From Blasia pusilla (taxonomy: Eukaryota; Marchantiophyta; Marchantiopsida; Blasiales), in NCBI GenBank assembly GCA_050084515.1, contig CM114271.1, positions 22,754,001-22,818,000 of the forward strand: a stretch of DNA of 64,000 nt, given 5' to 3'. A program made the translations under genes and the position numbers. Positions 1 to 10,359 of this stretch are shown here, in pieces. Below the pieces are notes generated by a model. It saw nothing but the letters and a program-made list of their open reading frames with translations, searched no databases and was not told the origin of the DNA. Position 1 is the stretch's first letter. Each line of letters starts with the position of its first letter.

Positions 1-66
1 CTACTACTATGAATCATTGGAGCCGAACTGAACCGAAATAATCAAATACAAACTTCTGCACGAATC

Positions 67-330
67 CGAACCCCCGAACACTTAATCCACGTACCACACC
101 TCTCGTTCGGGTTAATCCTCTATCGTGAAGCGATCATAATCCTCCATTAGCAACCAAATCCTCCAATCCGAACCCCGAACACTTAATCCCTCCACACCTC
201 TCGTTCGGGTTAATCCTCTATCGTGAAGCGATCATAATCCTCCATTAGCAACAAATCCTCCAATCGAACCCGAACACTTAATCCACGTACCACACCTCTC
301 GTTCGGGTTAATCCTCCATTAGCGATTGTA
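67..330. repeat. Short tandem repeat, about 100-bp unit, three copies
   Basis: Three successive copies of a unit of roughly 98-103 bp begin near 67, 168 and 265. Each contains GAACACTTAATCC, CACACCTCTCGTTCGGGTT and TCCATTAGC. The copies differ mainly in homopolymer length: the C run in the first line of the unit is five, then four, then three. A partial fourth repeat of the CCATTAGCGAT motif follows to about 350. No coding signal is seen. Confidence 0.8.
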
Positions 331-467
331 ATTCTCCATTAGCGATGATAATGAAGCAAATGTCGGGTTTCTCTGTTGCTCCACGACGTTCATTACGGCT
401 AATCGACTGACGTTTAGGGCTAATCCACTTTTGCCGGATGGAATCCATTTTAACTCCGTCCGATGGC

Positions 468-497
468 AGGGAACGGACGTTTTGAAGTCCGTTCCCT
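468..497. repeat. Perfect 11-bp inverted repeat (hairpin)
   Basis: AGGGAACGGAC at 468-478 is the exact reverse complement of GTCCGTTCCCT at 487-497, with an 8-nt spacer. It lies in a moderately GC-rich stretch (430-780) with no recognisable gene. It could be part of a transposon end or chance; function is unknown. Confidence 0.6.
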
Positions 498-876
498 AAA
501 GTCCGTCCCATGTTTCACGGAGTTGGTGAAGCCGTCCGCCTAGGTCGCTGGCGTCGGCCCAGCCGATATCCGCCAGCCAGCCACCGTTTTCCCGATCAAC
601 AGCGCGCCTTCACCGAGGCGCCTGCAGATAGGGCCTAGCCTAGGCTTCGCTTTATTGCGAAGCCGCGGCAAAGCATGGGCTTCGGGGAGAGGGACCCCGG
701 GCGGCGGGCCCCGGCACTCTAGGAACACCCAGAGTCTGGATCGAGATTGGTCCATGTACAGGGGTCTCTGTTTGTACATAAAGAGTTGAACTTTGCGTGT
801 GTCCGAAACGAAAAGCTATAATCCAAATAGTCCCATGCCCCGTTGCCTCGTTCTTGTGCTGATCAGCACGTTCTTC

Positions 877-1137
877 TTACAGCCAAAAAGTAAGGAGTAG
901 TACAGGAGTACTAGGGCGGTATCGAATCGGATCACAACGTGAATTGCGGATACCTTTGGTGACCATCTCCACAAAGTCCTCCGGACTTCCGAAAAAGGAG
1001 GCCAGGTTAATCGTACGGTGAGGAGATAGTAAAGACAGTAACCACCTCACTTGTCTAGGGACGCTACGCCCGTCGAACTTGCGAACACCCTCGACAGAAA
1101 TTCCGAATCGATCCAACATTTCAATCGACCCCGGAGT
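877..1137 (-). other. Unassigned open frame downstream of the GH71 fragment
   Basis: A minus-strand frame opens after a stop near 1150 and runs about 87 codons, with ATG at 1119. The protein starts MLDRFGISVEGVRKFDG and contains FFGSPEDFVEMV. I recognise no family. It lies about 100 bp downstream of the GH71 fragment on the same strand, but it does not resemble the missing part of GH71, whose next conserved block should carry a DGxFxWxxWP-type motif. It may be a chance frame or an exon of something else. Confidence 0.2.
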
Positions 1138-1227
1138 TTTATGCCCTGATTAAATTTCAGCATGCGATTCTACACACAAACTTACTTCTGAATTCCACAT
1201 GAGGAAGGCATTTGTTTGCCAAGCAGA

Positions 1228-1809
1228 TTACGGTATCCTGAAGCTGAATACGGTATCCTTCACTCCGAAGTAGGATCCATCGGTAGGGAAGAATGGAATG
1301 AAGAAGTACAAGCTCTTGCCACCGGCTTGGTTGAAAATGTCGTTCCAGGCCTCAAGTGAGCTTCTGTAATTGTAGAACTGCCAGTAGCCATCATCATTGC
1401 CGAGCCACGAGGTGAAGAATGACTTGCCTCGGTACGTGAGCTGATTCGGATGTGTTCTATACCTGGTCAGCATCGTTACGATCTCTGAAGGCGATAGTCG
1501 AAGACCCGTGCCATCCTCGACATGAATGTCGGCCGAGAAGAAAAGTTTGAAACCGGTGCCCAGCTCGCTCGCAGCCTGATAAATTTTATCTGCCAGCGTC
1601 TGTCTCCACACATTCGTGTTCAGTGCGAATGCGTCGATACCCTTGCTTTGGGCGAGCTGAATTTCCTGCTTGTAAGTATCGATTGAATCCTGCGCATAGA
1701 TGAGGTAGTGAGCGAACACCAACTTCGGGGTCTGAGCAGCTGCGAATGGCGCTACTGAGCTGAGAATTGCGGCACAAAGCCAAATGGATGAGGCGACGAA
1801 ACTCTCCAT
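1228..1809 (-). CDS. GH71 alpha-1,3-glucanase (mutanase), N-terminal part
   Basis: The 193-residue frame opens with MESFVASSIWLCAAILSS, a hydrophobic signal peptide, followed by AQTPKLVFAHYLIY. FAHY followed by a KGIDAFALN block at about residues 55-65, then GFKLFFSADIH, the HPNQLTYRGKSFF block and YFFIPFFPTDGSYFG match the order and spacing of the N-terminal half of glycosyl hydrolase family 71. This family hydrolyses alpha-1,3-glucan (mutan, fungal wall glucan) and is best known from fungi. The ATG at 1809 is preferred because it gives the signal peptide. Family members are usually about 400 residues or more; here the similarity stops at about residue 185 and a stop follows after VKDTVFSFRIP. 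An intron donor near the end (GT at several positions) could lead to an exon beyond the left edge, or the gene may be truncated. A 10-bp motif, GGATACCGTA, occurs twice at the break. Confidence 0.75.
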   Translation of the reverse strand: MESFVASSIWLCAAILSSVAPFAAAQTPKLVFAHYLIYAQDSIDTYKQEIQLAQSKGIDAFALNTNVWRQTLADKIYQAASELGTGFKLFFSADIHVEDGTGLRLSPSEIVTMLTRYRTHPNQLTYRGKSFFTSWLGNDDGYWQFYNYRSSLEAWNDIFNQAGGKSLYFFIPFFPTDGSYFGVKDTVFSFRIP

Positions 1810-1879
1810 GACTGCTTCTCTTACTCTGCTTCTTCAGTTTCGCACAATGAGAGTTCCCAGGCTCCGTGCGCTATAAGCG

Positions 1880-3591
1880 TTCCTTAACCGGGTCCCACAC
1901 GCACGACAGAAGTTTCATAGGATACAGAAAGCCAACTTTATGCTTATACAGCAGACGCTTGTTGGAAGTAAACTTCGACTTCAACCGTAGTTAGTTCCGG
2001 ATATTGTTTCTACAGTCCAAATTCTTCCCTAGTATTAAGGCACACTGACACCACCGGTCTCCCTCTCGGGTCCTTTGGTACATGGTGTAAAGTCATCCGA
2101 TTTTGTTCTTATCCGTGACTTTTTGAATTCTTAACTTGACCTTTTGAGATTAGTTTATGTTAAATTGAGGAGCGTTTCTGAAACGGGGACACGTCTCTTT
2201 TCTTGAGTTTAAGAATTTAGTACACTTTCTTTACTTTGTTAACGGGACATGTATATCTATATTATCGGATTTTGCAAACACATATTTGCATAACACATGG
2301 TTAAAAAAAGATATTTTCCGTATGCAGCATCAATAGTCTATCCACTCCGGTGCACGTGCTATATACCAGTGTGTATAATTATAGTCTCTTCACTCCCGTG
2401 CGTCGCACCTGCCGCATATTGGTGGTATAATTACAAGACCAGCATCTATGAACTAGTTACGCCGATCCTAACTAGTTTATAATACTAATAGTTTATTTTA
2501 TAATACTAATAATTTGTTGTCCCATGGATGGAAATGAAAATGTGAAAGCATGGGACAAGAACGATTTTTTAAAGTTTGATATCCAATTGAAAATAGTAAA
2601 TATATATAGATACGTTTGAACCTTACTGATAAGTAAATTATAATTTCCAATTTATTTAAATTCACTTATTCATTTGGAGAATTTTAACTATTCCTTTATT
2701 TTCTAATCCCCATCTCTCATTTAAGAAGAAGAAAATCACACTCATTTTAATCCGTATTTTTCCAAAGAAAAGTTGTTTGTTTTTCTTTCCAGTCTATCTT
2801 AAACATTTTAAACTTAGCAAATAAAATATTCTCATTATTTTGAAGATGTATCTTGTCCCAAAATTCTCCTACTATCCTCCTCATTTTCTTCCCCAAAATA
2901 TTATTTAACTTTCCATTGAAACTAAATTTGAAAATTGGAGGTTTTAACTCTCTTTTTCTACCTCAACCTTTTTTTAAAATCTGGTTTTATAAATCATGGG
3001 AAAAGACGATGAACATGAATGAGACTTACTAACGTTTCATGAAAAAATTATCTAAACTAATTTTTTTTAATAAAAATAAATCTAATTACTAAAATCTTAT
3101 GCTTACTCTACCTTTCAGCTGGTATAGGGTAAAATTGAAAAGAAATTCAAGACACTTGAGGTGGCCTTGATTCAACATGAGCTAACTAAGTATCAAAAAA
3201 AATATGATAACTACTAACTAGTATTTAGAGCCCCTAACCATCCATCGGAATATTTAGATGGAGATGAAAAAACCCATAAGTAACGGACCAAATACAATTC
3301 TAAAACTGAGAAATTTTTTTAAAGAATCCTATATTTGATAAAATATTTTCAGCGGTGGAACTATGATTTGAAGATTTCTTGGTTGGATATTCCCATAAAT
3401 ATTGTAGAAGATGAGGAAAAATATTGGAATGAGGTAGGCTAGGGAAATTTGAAATAAGATTAGAATTGTTCTCAACTATTTTACAATTTATGAGGAGTTT
3501 TTTCTTTTTCTGAATTAAAAAGTATGCCCTATGTTTTAATCCATTCTCTACAATGTCATATAATATCGGAAAGGAAAATATTAGAAATAAC
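1880..3591. other. AT-rich intergenic DNA, no gene seen
   Basis: The upstream side of the GH71 fragment (1810-2110) is mixed in composition. From about 2100 to 3590 the sequence is AT-rich with frequent poly-T and poly-A runs and no extended open frame. No RNA gene or clear transposon end is seen. Confidence 0.6.
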
Positions 3592-4068
3592 CACGGTTGC
3601 ACACAGACAAAGTCCATATCCGCAGACTTTTTTCAGTCCTATGGACGAATATATACGTGCGGGCTTAGGTAACCGAGCCTGCCTTGGAGCCCACCCAAAG
3701 CCCGCCGCATAGACTTGGGTTGACACCTGACGAAGCTTGCACCTGTTGCGTGGCCCACCAAGGCCCGCGGTCGGCCCGCGACCAGAATCGGGGAGCGGTC
3801 TTGGCTCTCGCTGGGCGGGCTCAAGCCCGCAGAGAGCCCGCCCAAGGCCTGCTTAGGACCCATATGAGCCCACCATGCAGGCCTTGGGCACGCTCTACGT
3901 AGCCCCCCTACAGGCCCCTAGCCCGCCAATGGGCCGCCATGGAGGCCTTGCGTGAGCCTGATCCCGCCGTATAGATCTGGTTACGGGCTAGCTGCGGGTG
4001 CAGGCTCCGTCAGCTCTAGTCTACGTGGCGGGCTTCGGGCGGGCTCTAGGTGGGATCCGGGAAGGCTG
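3592..4068. mobile_element. hAT-like non-autonomous GC-rich element, copy 1
   Basis: The left end is CACGGTTGCACACAGACAAAG. The core (3655-4065) is rich in GGGCTC and GCCCGC words, like the other copies in this window. The right end is degenerate (GGGAAGGCTG at 4068). The 8 bp before it, GAAATAAC (3584-3591), compare with AGGATAAC (4069-4076): five of eight match and all three differences are transitions. The right boundary is therefore only probable. There is no transposase. Confidence 0.55.
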
Positions 4069-4775
4069 AGGATAACTTTTTTCCCTCAAAATCCTCCTTG
4101 ATTGATGATATTGATATGGTTTTGGGACAACAAGAAAAAAATTCAATATGAGAGTAGGAATTTTTTTCTTCAATTTTAGGACAATATGATTATTGGTCTT
4201 GTGCATAGCATAGCATAGACACTTCTTGTTAATTAAGAAGGGGAAGAAGAAAAGGAATGATTTTTAAAGGAAAAAAAAAGCGGAAGAATTCAATGAAGAT
4301 TTTCATTTTTCAATAGGGGATAGGAGAAGAAATGAATAATTTTTCAAAAGCGGGGTTAAGAAGAGCTTCAATAGAAATTTTTTTTTTAATTCTAATAGGA
4401 ATATAGAGAGGATATACTCAATTGGAGAGGATCCTTCTATCCATACGGAGGAAAATCTACATATATGGGTCCGTTATACATGTGGAGATGTAAGGTGAAA
4501 TGAAAGGGGAAAGGAATCATTATTAGTCATGCGTTTCTTTGTCTTGTCTCTCATGAAGAAACAAGAGAAGGGAGGACGGAATGGATAAAGCCACCATAGG
4601 GACACTTCCTCTCCATTCCTAATGAAAATAAAGACCCAAAATAAAATTCTTAATGGAAAAAAGAAAGATGGAATGAACCTCCTCAGTATGGATTGACATG
4701 GAATCCCTCTCCTACAAATTTAAACAATACTAGTAAGAACGTCCTTACTATGCACGGGCATAGAGTGATTGTGAT

Positions 4776-5160
4776 TAGGGTTGCACATAGATAAAGTCTG
4801 TGTCCGTGCGGGCCCGGGTACGCGTAGCCACTTGAGCACGGCGCCCACGCACCCTGTAACAGGAACCCACGCTGGCCAAGCCCACACTAGTTTTGTGACT
4901 TGTGGCCACGCTCGCACAAGGCGGGCTTAGGTCCGCGCATGGAGAGCTCGAGACCCACAGGGCAAGCTCTAAACCTGCCATACGTGGGACTGAGCCCCAC
5001 TTATGGCCACAAAACCGGTGCAGGCTCGGCCAACCCTCATGCCCGTTACGGACTCTGAGGGCTCCGGGGATGGGCTGAGCGGGGCTCAGATGCGAACCAT
5101 GGGAACTCGAGGGGCATGTTCGTGGATATGTCTGGACTTGCTTGTTTCTATGCAACCTTG
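4776..5160. mobile_element. hAT-like non-autonomous element, copy 2 (385 bp)
   Basis: The left end TAGGGTTGCACATAGA pairs with the right end TCTATGCAACCTTG. The flanks are ATTGTGAT (4768-4775) and ACCGTGAT (5161-5168), an 8-bp target duplication with two C/T transitions. The interior has GC-rich GGGCCC/GCCCAC words, and just inside the right end are GGACATGTCC-like motifs. It is almost the same length as the copy at 13733, which suggests one subfamily. There is no coding capacity. Confidence 0.8.
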
Positions 5161-6690
5161 ACCGTGATCTTAACTAAGGAAATTTTTTGTCAGCTTACAC
5201 GCAAGTAAGCTACTTTGTAAAATACTTCCAAGACTTCACTTTTTATAGAAATTTTTTTCTCTTTGCCCTCCTTTATAGAACTTTTTTCTTCTTACCTTCC
5301 ATACTTAGAATAACCCCAATGAGTTTTGTTGATAGTATAAGTGCCCTTGCCACAAACAGCTTGACAAAGTCCCTTTTGATCAAATGCTCCCGCATAAAAA
5401 ATAATCATACTATTAAGGGCGTTAGCTTATTTTGAAGACCATTGAATGAATGACACCCATCAAATTTGTCCATGAAGTAAGTTGATGAAGTTTTTCTTAA
5501 AAGAAAAACTTATCCCTTATTAAGTAGAAAGCAAGAATGTGGAAGGTTTTAAAAATGAGTTTACTTTAAAGAAAATTAATTCACCTTATGGGAAAAAATG
5601 AAAAGGATAATAGCTCTCCAATAGGACAAGAATTATTCTTCAAATTCTTCTATAATATTTTTAATTTTCAAGTTAGATTGGGAGAAGAAAAAGAATTCCT
5701 CTTTTGGAAAAAGAATGATCAAAATAAGTAATTTTCTTTCTATTATTGAAAGTTTTCCACAAGTAATAAAAGAAAATATATGAAAATGTGTCTTGAGTTA
5801 AGTAAGATGCATTATAAAACAAATTCTATCCTTCTTATTTTTTGTCATCTTTTTTAAAATTAAATTCTATTCTACTTGTGTTATTTATTAGTTTCACATT
5901 TCATGTGTGAATCTTTTCATTCCGAATCATCTCCGGTAGAAAAATAATTACTAGTAACTACCGTCAACATAACTTTCATTGTAGGTAAAATTTTAGAGAT
6001 TATTTTAAGTTCCCTTCTTAACTCTCCTTCCACTTTTATTCACTTTTATTCGAGTTGTATTAGAGGTGGAACGCAGCTCGAATTAAAGTCTCCACCTCTA
6101 AAACAACTCTGGTTCTGAACTCGAGGATGATGAGGTCACATGACTGTGGGAGAGGAGCTGTTCGGCCTCATATCCCACTCCATCGTCGTCGAGCAAGTCA
6201 CCTCGCATGATCCAATGGTCTCTCTTAGCCGTCCACAGGGAGCCAACAGTCAAGGCCAGTCAAGGTCCAGTCTTTGGAACATTTGAGCTCGTTCATGGTC
6301 CGAATCTACGTGCCTCTGTAGACACGTGGATTTCAGACCATGCCACGAGCAATCACCGGACCCAACAGCGGGGGATTTTTGCGCGACTCCTTTCATCATC
6401 CATTAGAACAAATGGTCGCAAAAAACTCGGGCGCTGGCACAGCGATCTCTAGAGCAATGGTGGTTAAGGGCCTCGGAGCCGTACACCTGGAGTAGGGACC
6501 CCGTCACAATCGCGCAATCGACGATAGCTAGCACGTCAAGGATTGTGTTTCACTCGTTGAATCTGATCGTTGACGGCATGATACAAAGCTTCTAGTTAGG
6601 CGCTGGCGATTCAGCGAAACCTGCCTACAGCATCCGTAATTTAAAGCCGTCTCGGATTATCGTTGTAAGTTCTCTCGTGTGCACTCAAGA
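5161..6690. other. Intergenic, no gene recognised
   Basis: 5161-6060 is AT-rich without a convincing frame. 6060-6680 has balanced composition and an 81-codon plus-strand frame (6207-6452, WSLLAVHREPTVKASQG) that I do not recognise. It might be decayed host sequence. No transposon ends are seen. Confidence 0.5.
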
Positions 6691-6847
6691 AATATATATA
6701 TCCATTTTATTATAAAATAAATCTTAGAAGAGGACAAGGAAAGGTAATAACGTCTCAAAAGATGCATAAAGAAAATGGTAACCAACCAACAACTCAACGA
6801 GCTACACAATTGATCGCCTGAAACAAATCTGACAAGAACACGAGTGG

Positions 6848-7590
6848 TTAGTTAGACGTGAATGGACGACGGGGCAAGCGATCCCCTACCACCTCCGCAC
6901 GACGTATCAATGCCAATGCTTGTGCATGCTGTAAGGCCATTGAGATGCATTGCCGAAAATAAGTAGTAACTACAGAGAGAGAAGGACTACGGGAAGGGGC
7001 AAGGTGATGATTCTTGAGGGAGTGATGAGCACATGTTTTCAGGAAAGTATCAAAAGACACATGTAAATGACCGAATACTTCCACTGCAAAAGGAATAAAT
7101 CCATCAGTCGCATGTCTCACAACATAACTTAACTCCTTGATTCTTGCTGCAGCTTCGGCCGCCAAACTTTTGGTATGTGCGGCTCGACACACCAAGTCAA
7201 AACGTGTTGGATCAGCAACCACATCACCTAGTGTCTGGAATCCACCTCGAGATATAACAAGATCCACTCTCCGACCGAGGTTGCTTGTGTAGTTGAAGGT
7301 AGGACATGGAGTTGCTCTTGCCCAACGGTGTATCCTGCAGTACAAGCCACCGATGCTACCGCCTCTCTAATGACATCATGTGTGGCCGTTTGTTCTCCAC
7401 CATATGCACATCGGAGAATATGGATACCCTTCGTATCAATGGGATCCCCGCATACACAATTCGGCACACCTAAGAGAGAAGGATGAGGAAGTCCAAGACG
7501 TAACCGCAAAGCTGTCGAGAATATACTTCGAGGAAGATGAAATGGAAGAATAAGAGGATTTGCAGCGCTTCCGCTTCGGTACCCGCACAT
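6848..7590 (-). pseudogene. Retrotransposon restriction-like endonuclease domain
   Basis: The 7590-7345 part carries NCVCGDPIDTKGIHILRC, a C-x1-C-x9-H-x3-C zinc knuckle, followed by THDVIREAV. This arrangement comes just before the endonuclease in R2-like elements. After a frameshift near 7320 comes GRRVDLVISRGGFQTLGDVV, with the spaced acidic residues of a PD-(D/E)xK-type nuclease. The C terminus (7200-6848) ends in HAQALALIRRAEVVGD. A related C terminus on the plus strand at 45950-46215 (RAQANGILWRAQAVGD) confirms this end of the family. In such elements this nuclease nicks the target to prime reverse transcription. Confidence 0.7.
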
Positions 7591-9601
7591 GAACGCAGAC
7601 GAGCTCGATGAGCGTCATAGGATGCCTCAGAGAGAATGCTAGAAAAGTTCATTTGATGCAGATTCTCGGAGATAAGCTCTTGAAGTCGATTAAGCCCTTC
7701 TGTAATCAATTGACTGAAAGGGGGTAGAATTGCTTGTGTAGCAAGAGGAAGAAGAGCTCGTGTAGATCTCAATTGTTGTTAAAATAACAACTCTCCCTCC
7801 TCTACATGGGCGATATGATCCATCAAGATAGATGTATCTCCTTGGAGAAACCTTGAAGCCATAATCAGTGCTACCAACGCCCAACTCCCCAGGAAGGCTG
7901 CGGGAGCAGATGCGACTGCGGAGGACAGTCCCACCCCTCCAAAATAAATAGGCAAGATAGCTTGTCGTGAAGCAAAGAAAACATCCTCTCCCTCAAAGGT
8001 ATTCGGGCCAAGAAGTTGACCAAAAGTTCCCAAGATAGAAGCGTCAAAAAAGGCCAACTGATATAAGAACCTTGAAGTGGGAGGACAAGTGCGAAGAAGG
8101 TAGGAAGGACGTCGTAGAAAACATTGGGAGAGAATCCCATAAGCCACTTGGGGATCCCCTAGATGAGGTAACAAATGAAGCCATTCCACGTCTTTCAAAA
8201 GGGTCTCATCCAAGAACTTTGAGACATAGTCGATGAAGCCAATTGGGACCCCAAGAACCCTAACCCCTTCAATGTAGATGGGAAAATCATGAGTAGGTGG
8301 GGTGAATGTTGAGGGAAGGCATCATGGAGACCATACTCCACATTTACTAGGTTGGACTTTAAGGTTTAAGAAAGAGAGTCGCTCCACGAAATGGGTATAA
8401 GCAGGAACCACTTCAGAAGGAGGACCTATAATGTGAGTATCATGAGCAATAGAAGGGAAAAGACAAGATGGAAATGCTTGCGTTGATGCTCGAAGGGCAC
8501 GAAAGTGGGAAATGGAAAAGAGTGGGCCATCCATGGGATCACCTTGACGTGTGCCACAAGCCGATTGTAGAATACTATATTCCCTGGAAGTAGCATGATA
8601 GGAATAGATAATGGGCATATCATAGGCATAGAAGGAGCAAACAAATGAAATGAGGCTCGCAAGTTGTCCTCCTGCACAACGTAACTCCTTAAAGATGGCC
8701 GCACGAGAAACTGAATTGAATGCGTTAGCCACATCGACTTGAATTGCTACCCAATCTGGATGAATATCAAGAGTGGAGCAAATCCCATGCACCATAGCCT
8801 CACAACCTCCAGGATTTGCCACTCCAAATTGATGAGGAAATAAGTGGGCACTAAAGTGAGGACGAAATGGCAAGCATAGGGATCGACTAACCAAGCGGTA
8901 TAAAACCTCTCCAATAGCCAGAAGGCGCACACTTGAAGGAGGCTTATCCATAGCCAACAAACGACAAGCCTCTAAGAGTCTAGAGATAGAGAATGGGAGA
9001 TGACATGCCGCCATATGTGCACACACCTTATATAGAGAGACAAAGCCACTTGCTGAATCTGCCGGGATAAAGCAATCGCGGAGATACTCAAAACCATCCC
9101 TGATAGCCCGCTTGCTGATAAGCAAGGAGTATGTAGAAAAGCCCTTGTGAAAACCTCCAAGTCAAGGTCCATTGTATAGTCTTCCACAAAAGATGGAGCA
9201 TCGCCACTTGAAGGAGTGTGAAGAGCTTCTAAGAGAGCCATTGTTTCCGTACTTGGAACCGCCCGAGAAAGAGGACCCAATGCTCGAGCTGCACGTGAAA
9301 ACTCACCAACCTGCCCCAAAAGTAGACTTTGTTGAAGGCGTTGTTGTATTGATGGCCTCCAATTATTGGCATATTGAGAGGGATGAGCCGCAGCTAAGGT
9401 CTCTGCTCGAAGTACGTGCTCATTTTGAGGATTCTCCCAAACCCCAGACATAAAGCGTTGAATACGTAAGGAGGTTTCACGATGACCCGTCGCACCACCC
9501 CTTGGAGGGAGGACCAAAACCCATTGTGGGAAGAGTAATAGGAGATACCAAGCATTGATATCTGTGGGATCATGCGCTAACCTTTCTAATGGGAAAAGCA
9601 A
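7590..9601 (-). pseudogene. Retrotransposon reverse transcriptase, broken
   Basis: The 9601-8972 frame gives the upstream RT region (RAARALGPLSRAVPSTETM). A frameshift near 9110 leads to 9125-8322. That part carries RT motif A (QVDVANAFNSVSR, Asp at residue 131 of this piece), the GTRQGDPMDGPLFS motif (191-204) and motif C as IAHDTHIIG (226-234). The usual two adjacent Asp are His-Asp here, so the active site has lost one metal-binding Asp. The same frame continues through a TGA near 8318 into GVRVLGVPIGF (thumb region), and through a TAA near 7777 into HQMNFSSILSEASYDAHRAR, before a frameshift near 7575. Two stops, two frameshifts and the lost Asp mark it as a dead copy. Confidence 0.8.
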
Positions 9602-9784
9602 AGCTTGTTGGGTGATGGGGCGAAGAGCAATAGGAATGCGAGTGTAGAGTCTAGGACGAGGAAGACCTAGATGGAAAGAGCGAAGGAGATCAATTTGTCT
9701 TAACCAAGTCCAAGTAGTTGTTGTGGGGAGTGCAGTAGGAGGTGGTATCGGGTTAGGGATTGAAGGCCCATGTATGGATCGACA

Positions 9785-10353
9785 CTACCGCTAATGTCTT
9801 TTGATCTCATTAGGAGCAAACTCCTTACCACAAGGTATGCAACGAACCTTTAGTACAAATGGAGAAGTATAAGGGTTACAAGGAGAGGGGGTGGGAGGTG
9901 CAAGAGCTGGTGATGGACGACGATGAGGGGGTAAGTAGGTTGGGGAAGGAGGAGGAGGAAGAGGGGATATTGGGTAGAATAGATGGGAGTTGGAAGCAAG
10001 GGCATAGATGAGATATGTGGGAATGGCAAAATAGAAGGATTCGGTAATAATGGATCAAGATTTGGCTCAATAGGACAAGACAAAGAGGGGAGAAGAAGAG
10101 AATCCGGAAGAAATGCAGCAAGTGTAATGGGTGTAAGAGCATCTGGAGGAAAATGGCGAGATCTACGATGAGGAGGTGAGCCAGGGGGAGATGTTACGAC
10201 TCTAGGAGGGCGTTTAAAACCAGATAAGCGAGTAGATGGAGAATCCAACTCCATCTCTGATGACATAGAAACAAAGGTAGGCAAGTCATCGAAGACAAGG
10301 GAAGACATATGAAACATGGTTTGGAGAAAGCATGAGGATAACGAGAAAAACAA
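9785..10353 (-). pseudogene. Retrotransposon N-terminal region with zinc-finger stub
   Basis: The frame from the ATG at 10353 has a disordered, proline- and serine-rich region (PPRVVTSPPGSPPHRRSRHFPP), typical of the linker before the zinc fingers of R2-like proteins. It stops at 9850. In another frame, 9841-9794 encodes CIPCGKEFAPNEIKRH, a CxxC-x11-H match to one C2H2-like finger, which ends in a TAG (9791-9793) before the last ligand. Such fingers bind target DNA in R2-type proteins. The part joining it to the reverse transcriptase (9780-9610) is broken. Confidence 0.55.
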
Positions 10354-10359
10354 AAGTAG

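Noticed and set aside
877-1119. Missing half of GH71
   Set aside because: The frame has none of the downstream GH71 motifs; kept only as an unassigned frame.
7436-7884. Extra minus frames in the retrotransposon
   Set aside because: Out-of-frame shadows of the reverse transcriptase/endonuclease region.
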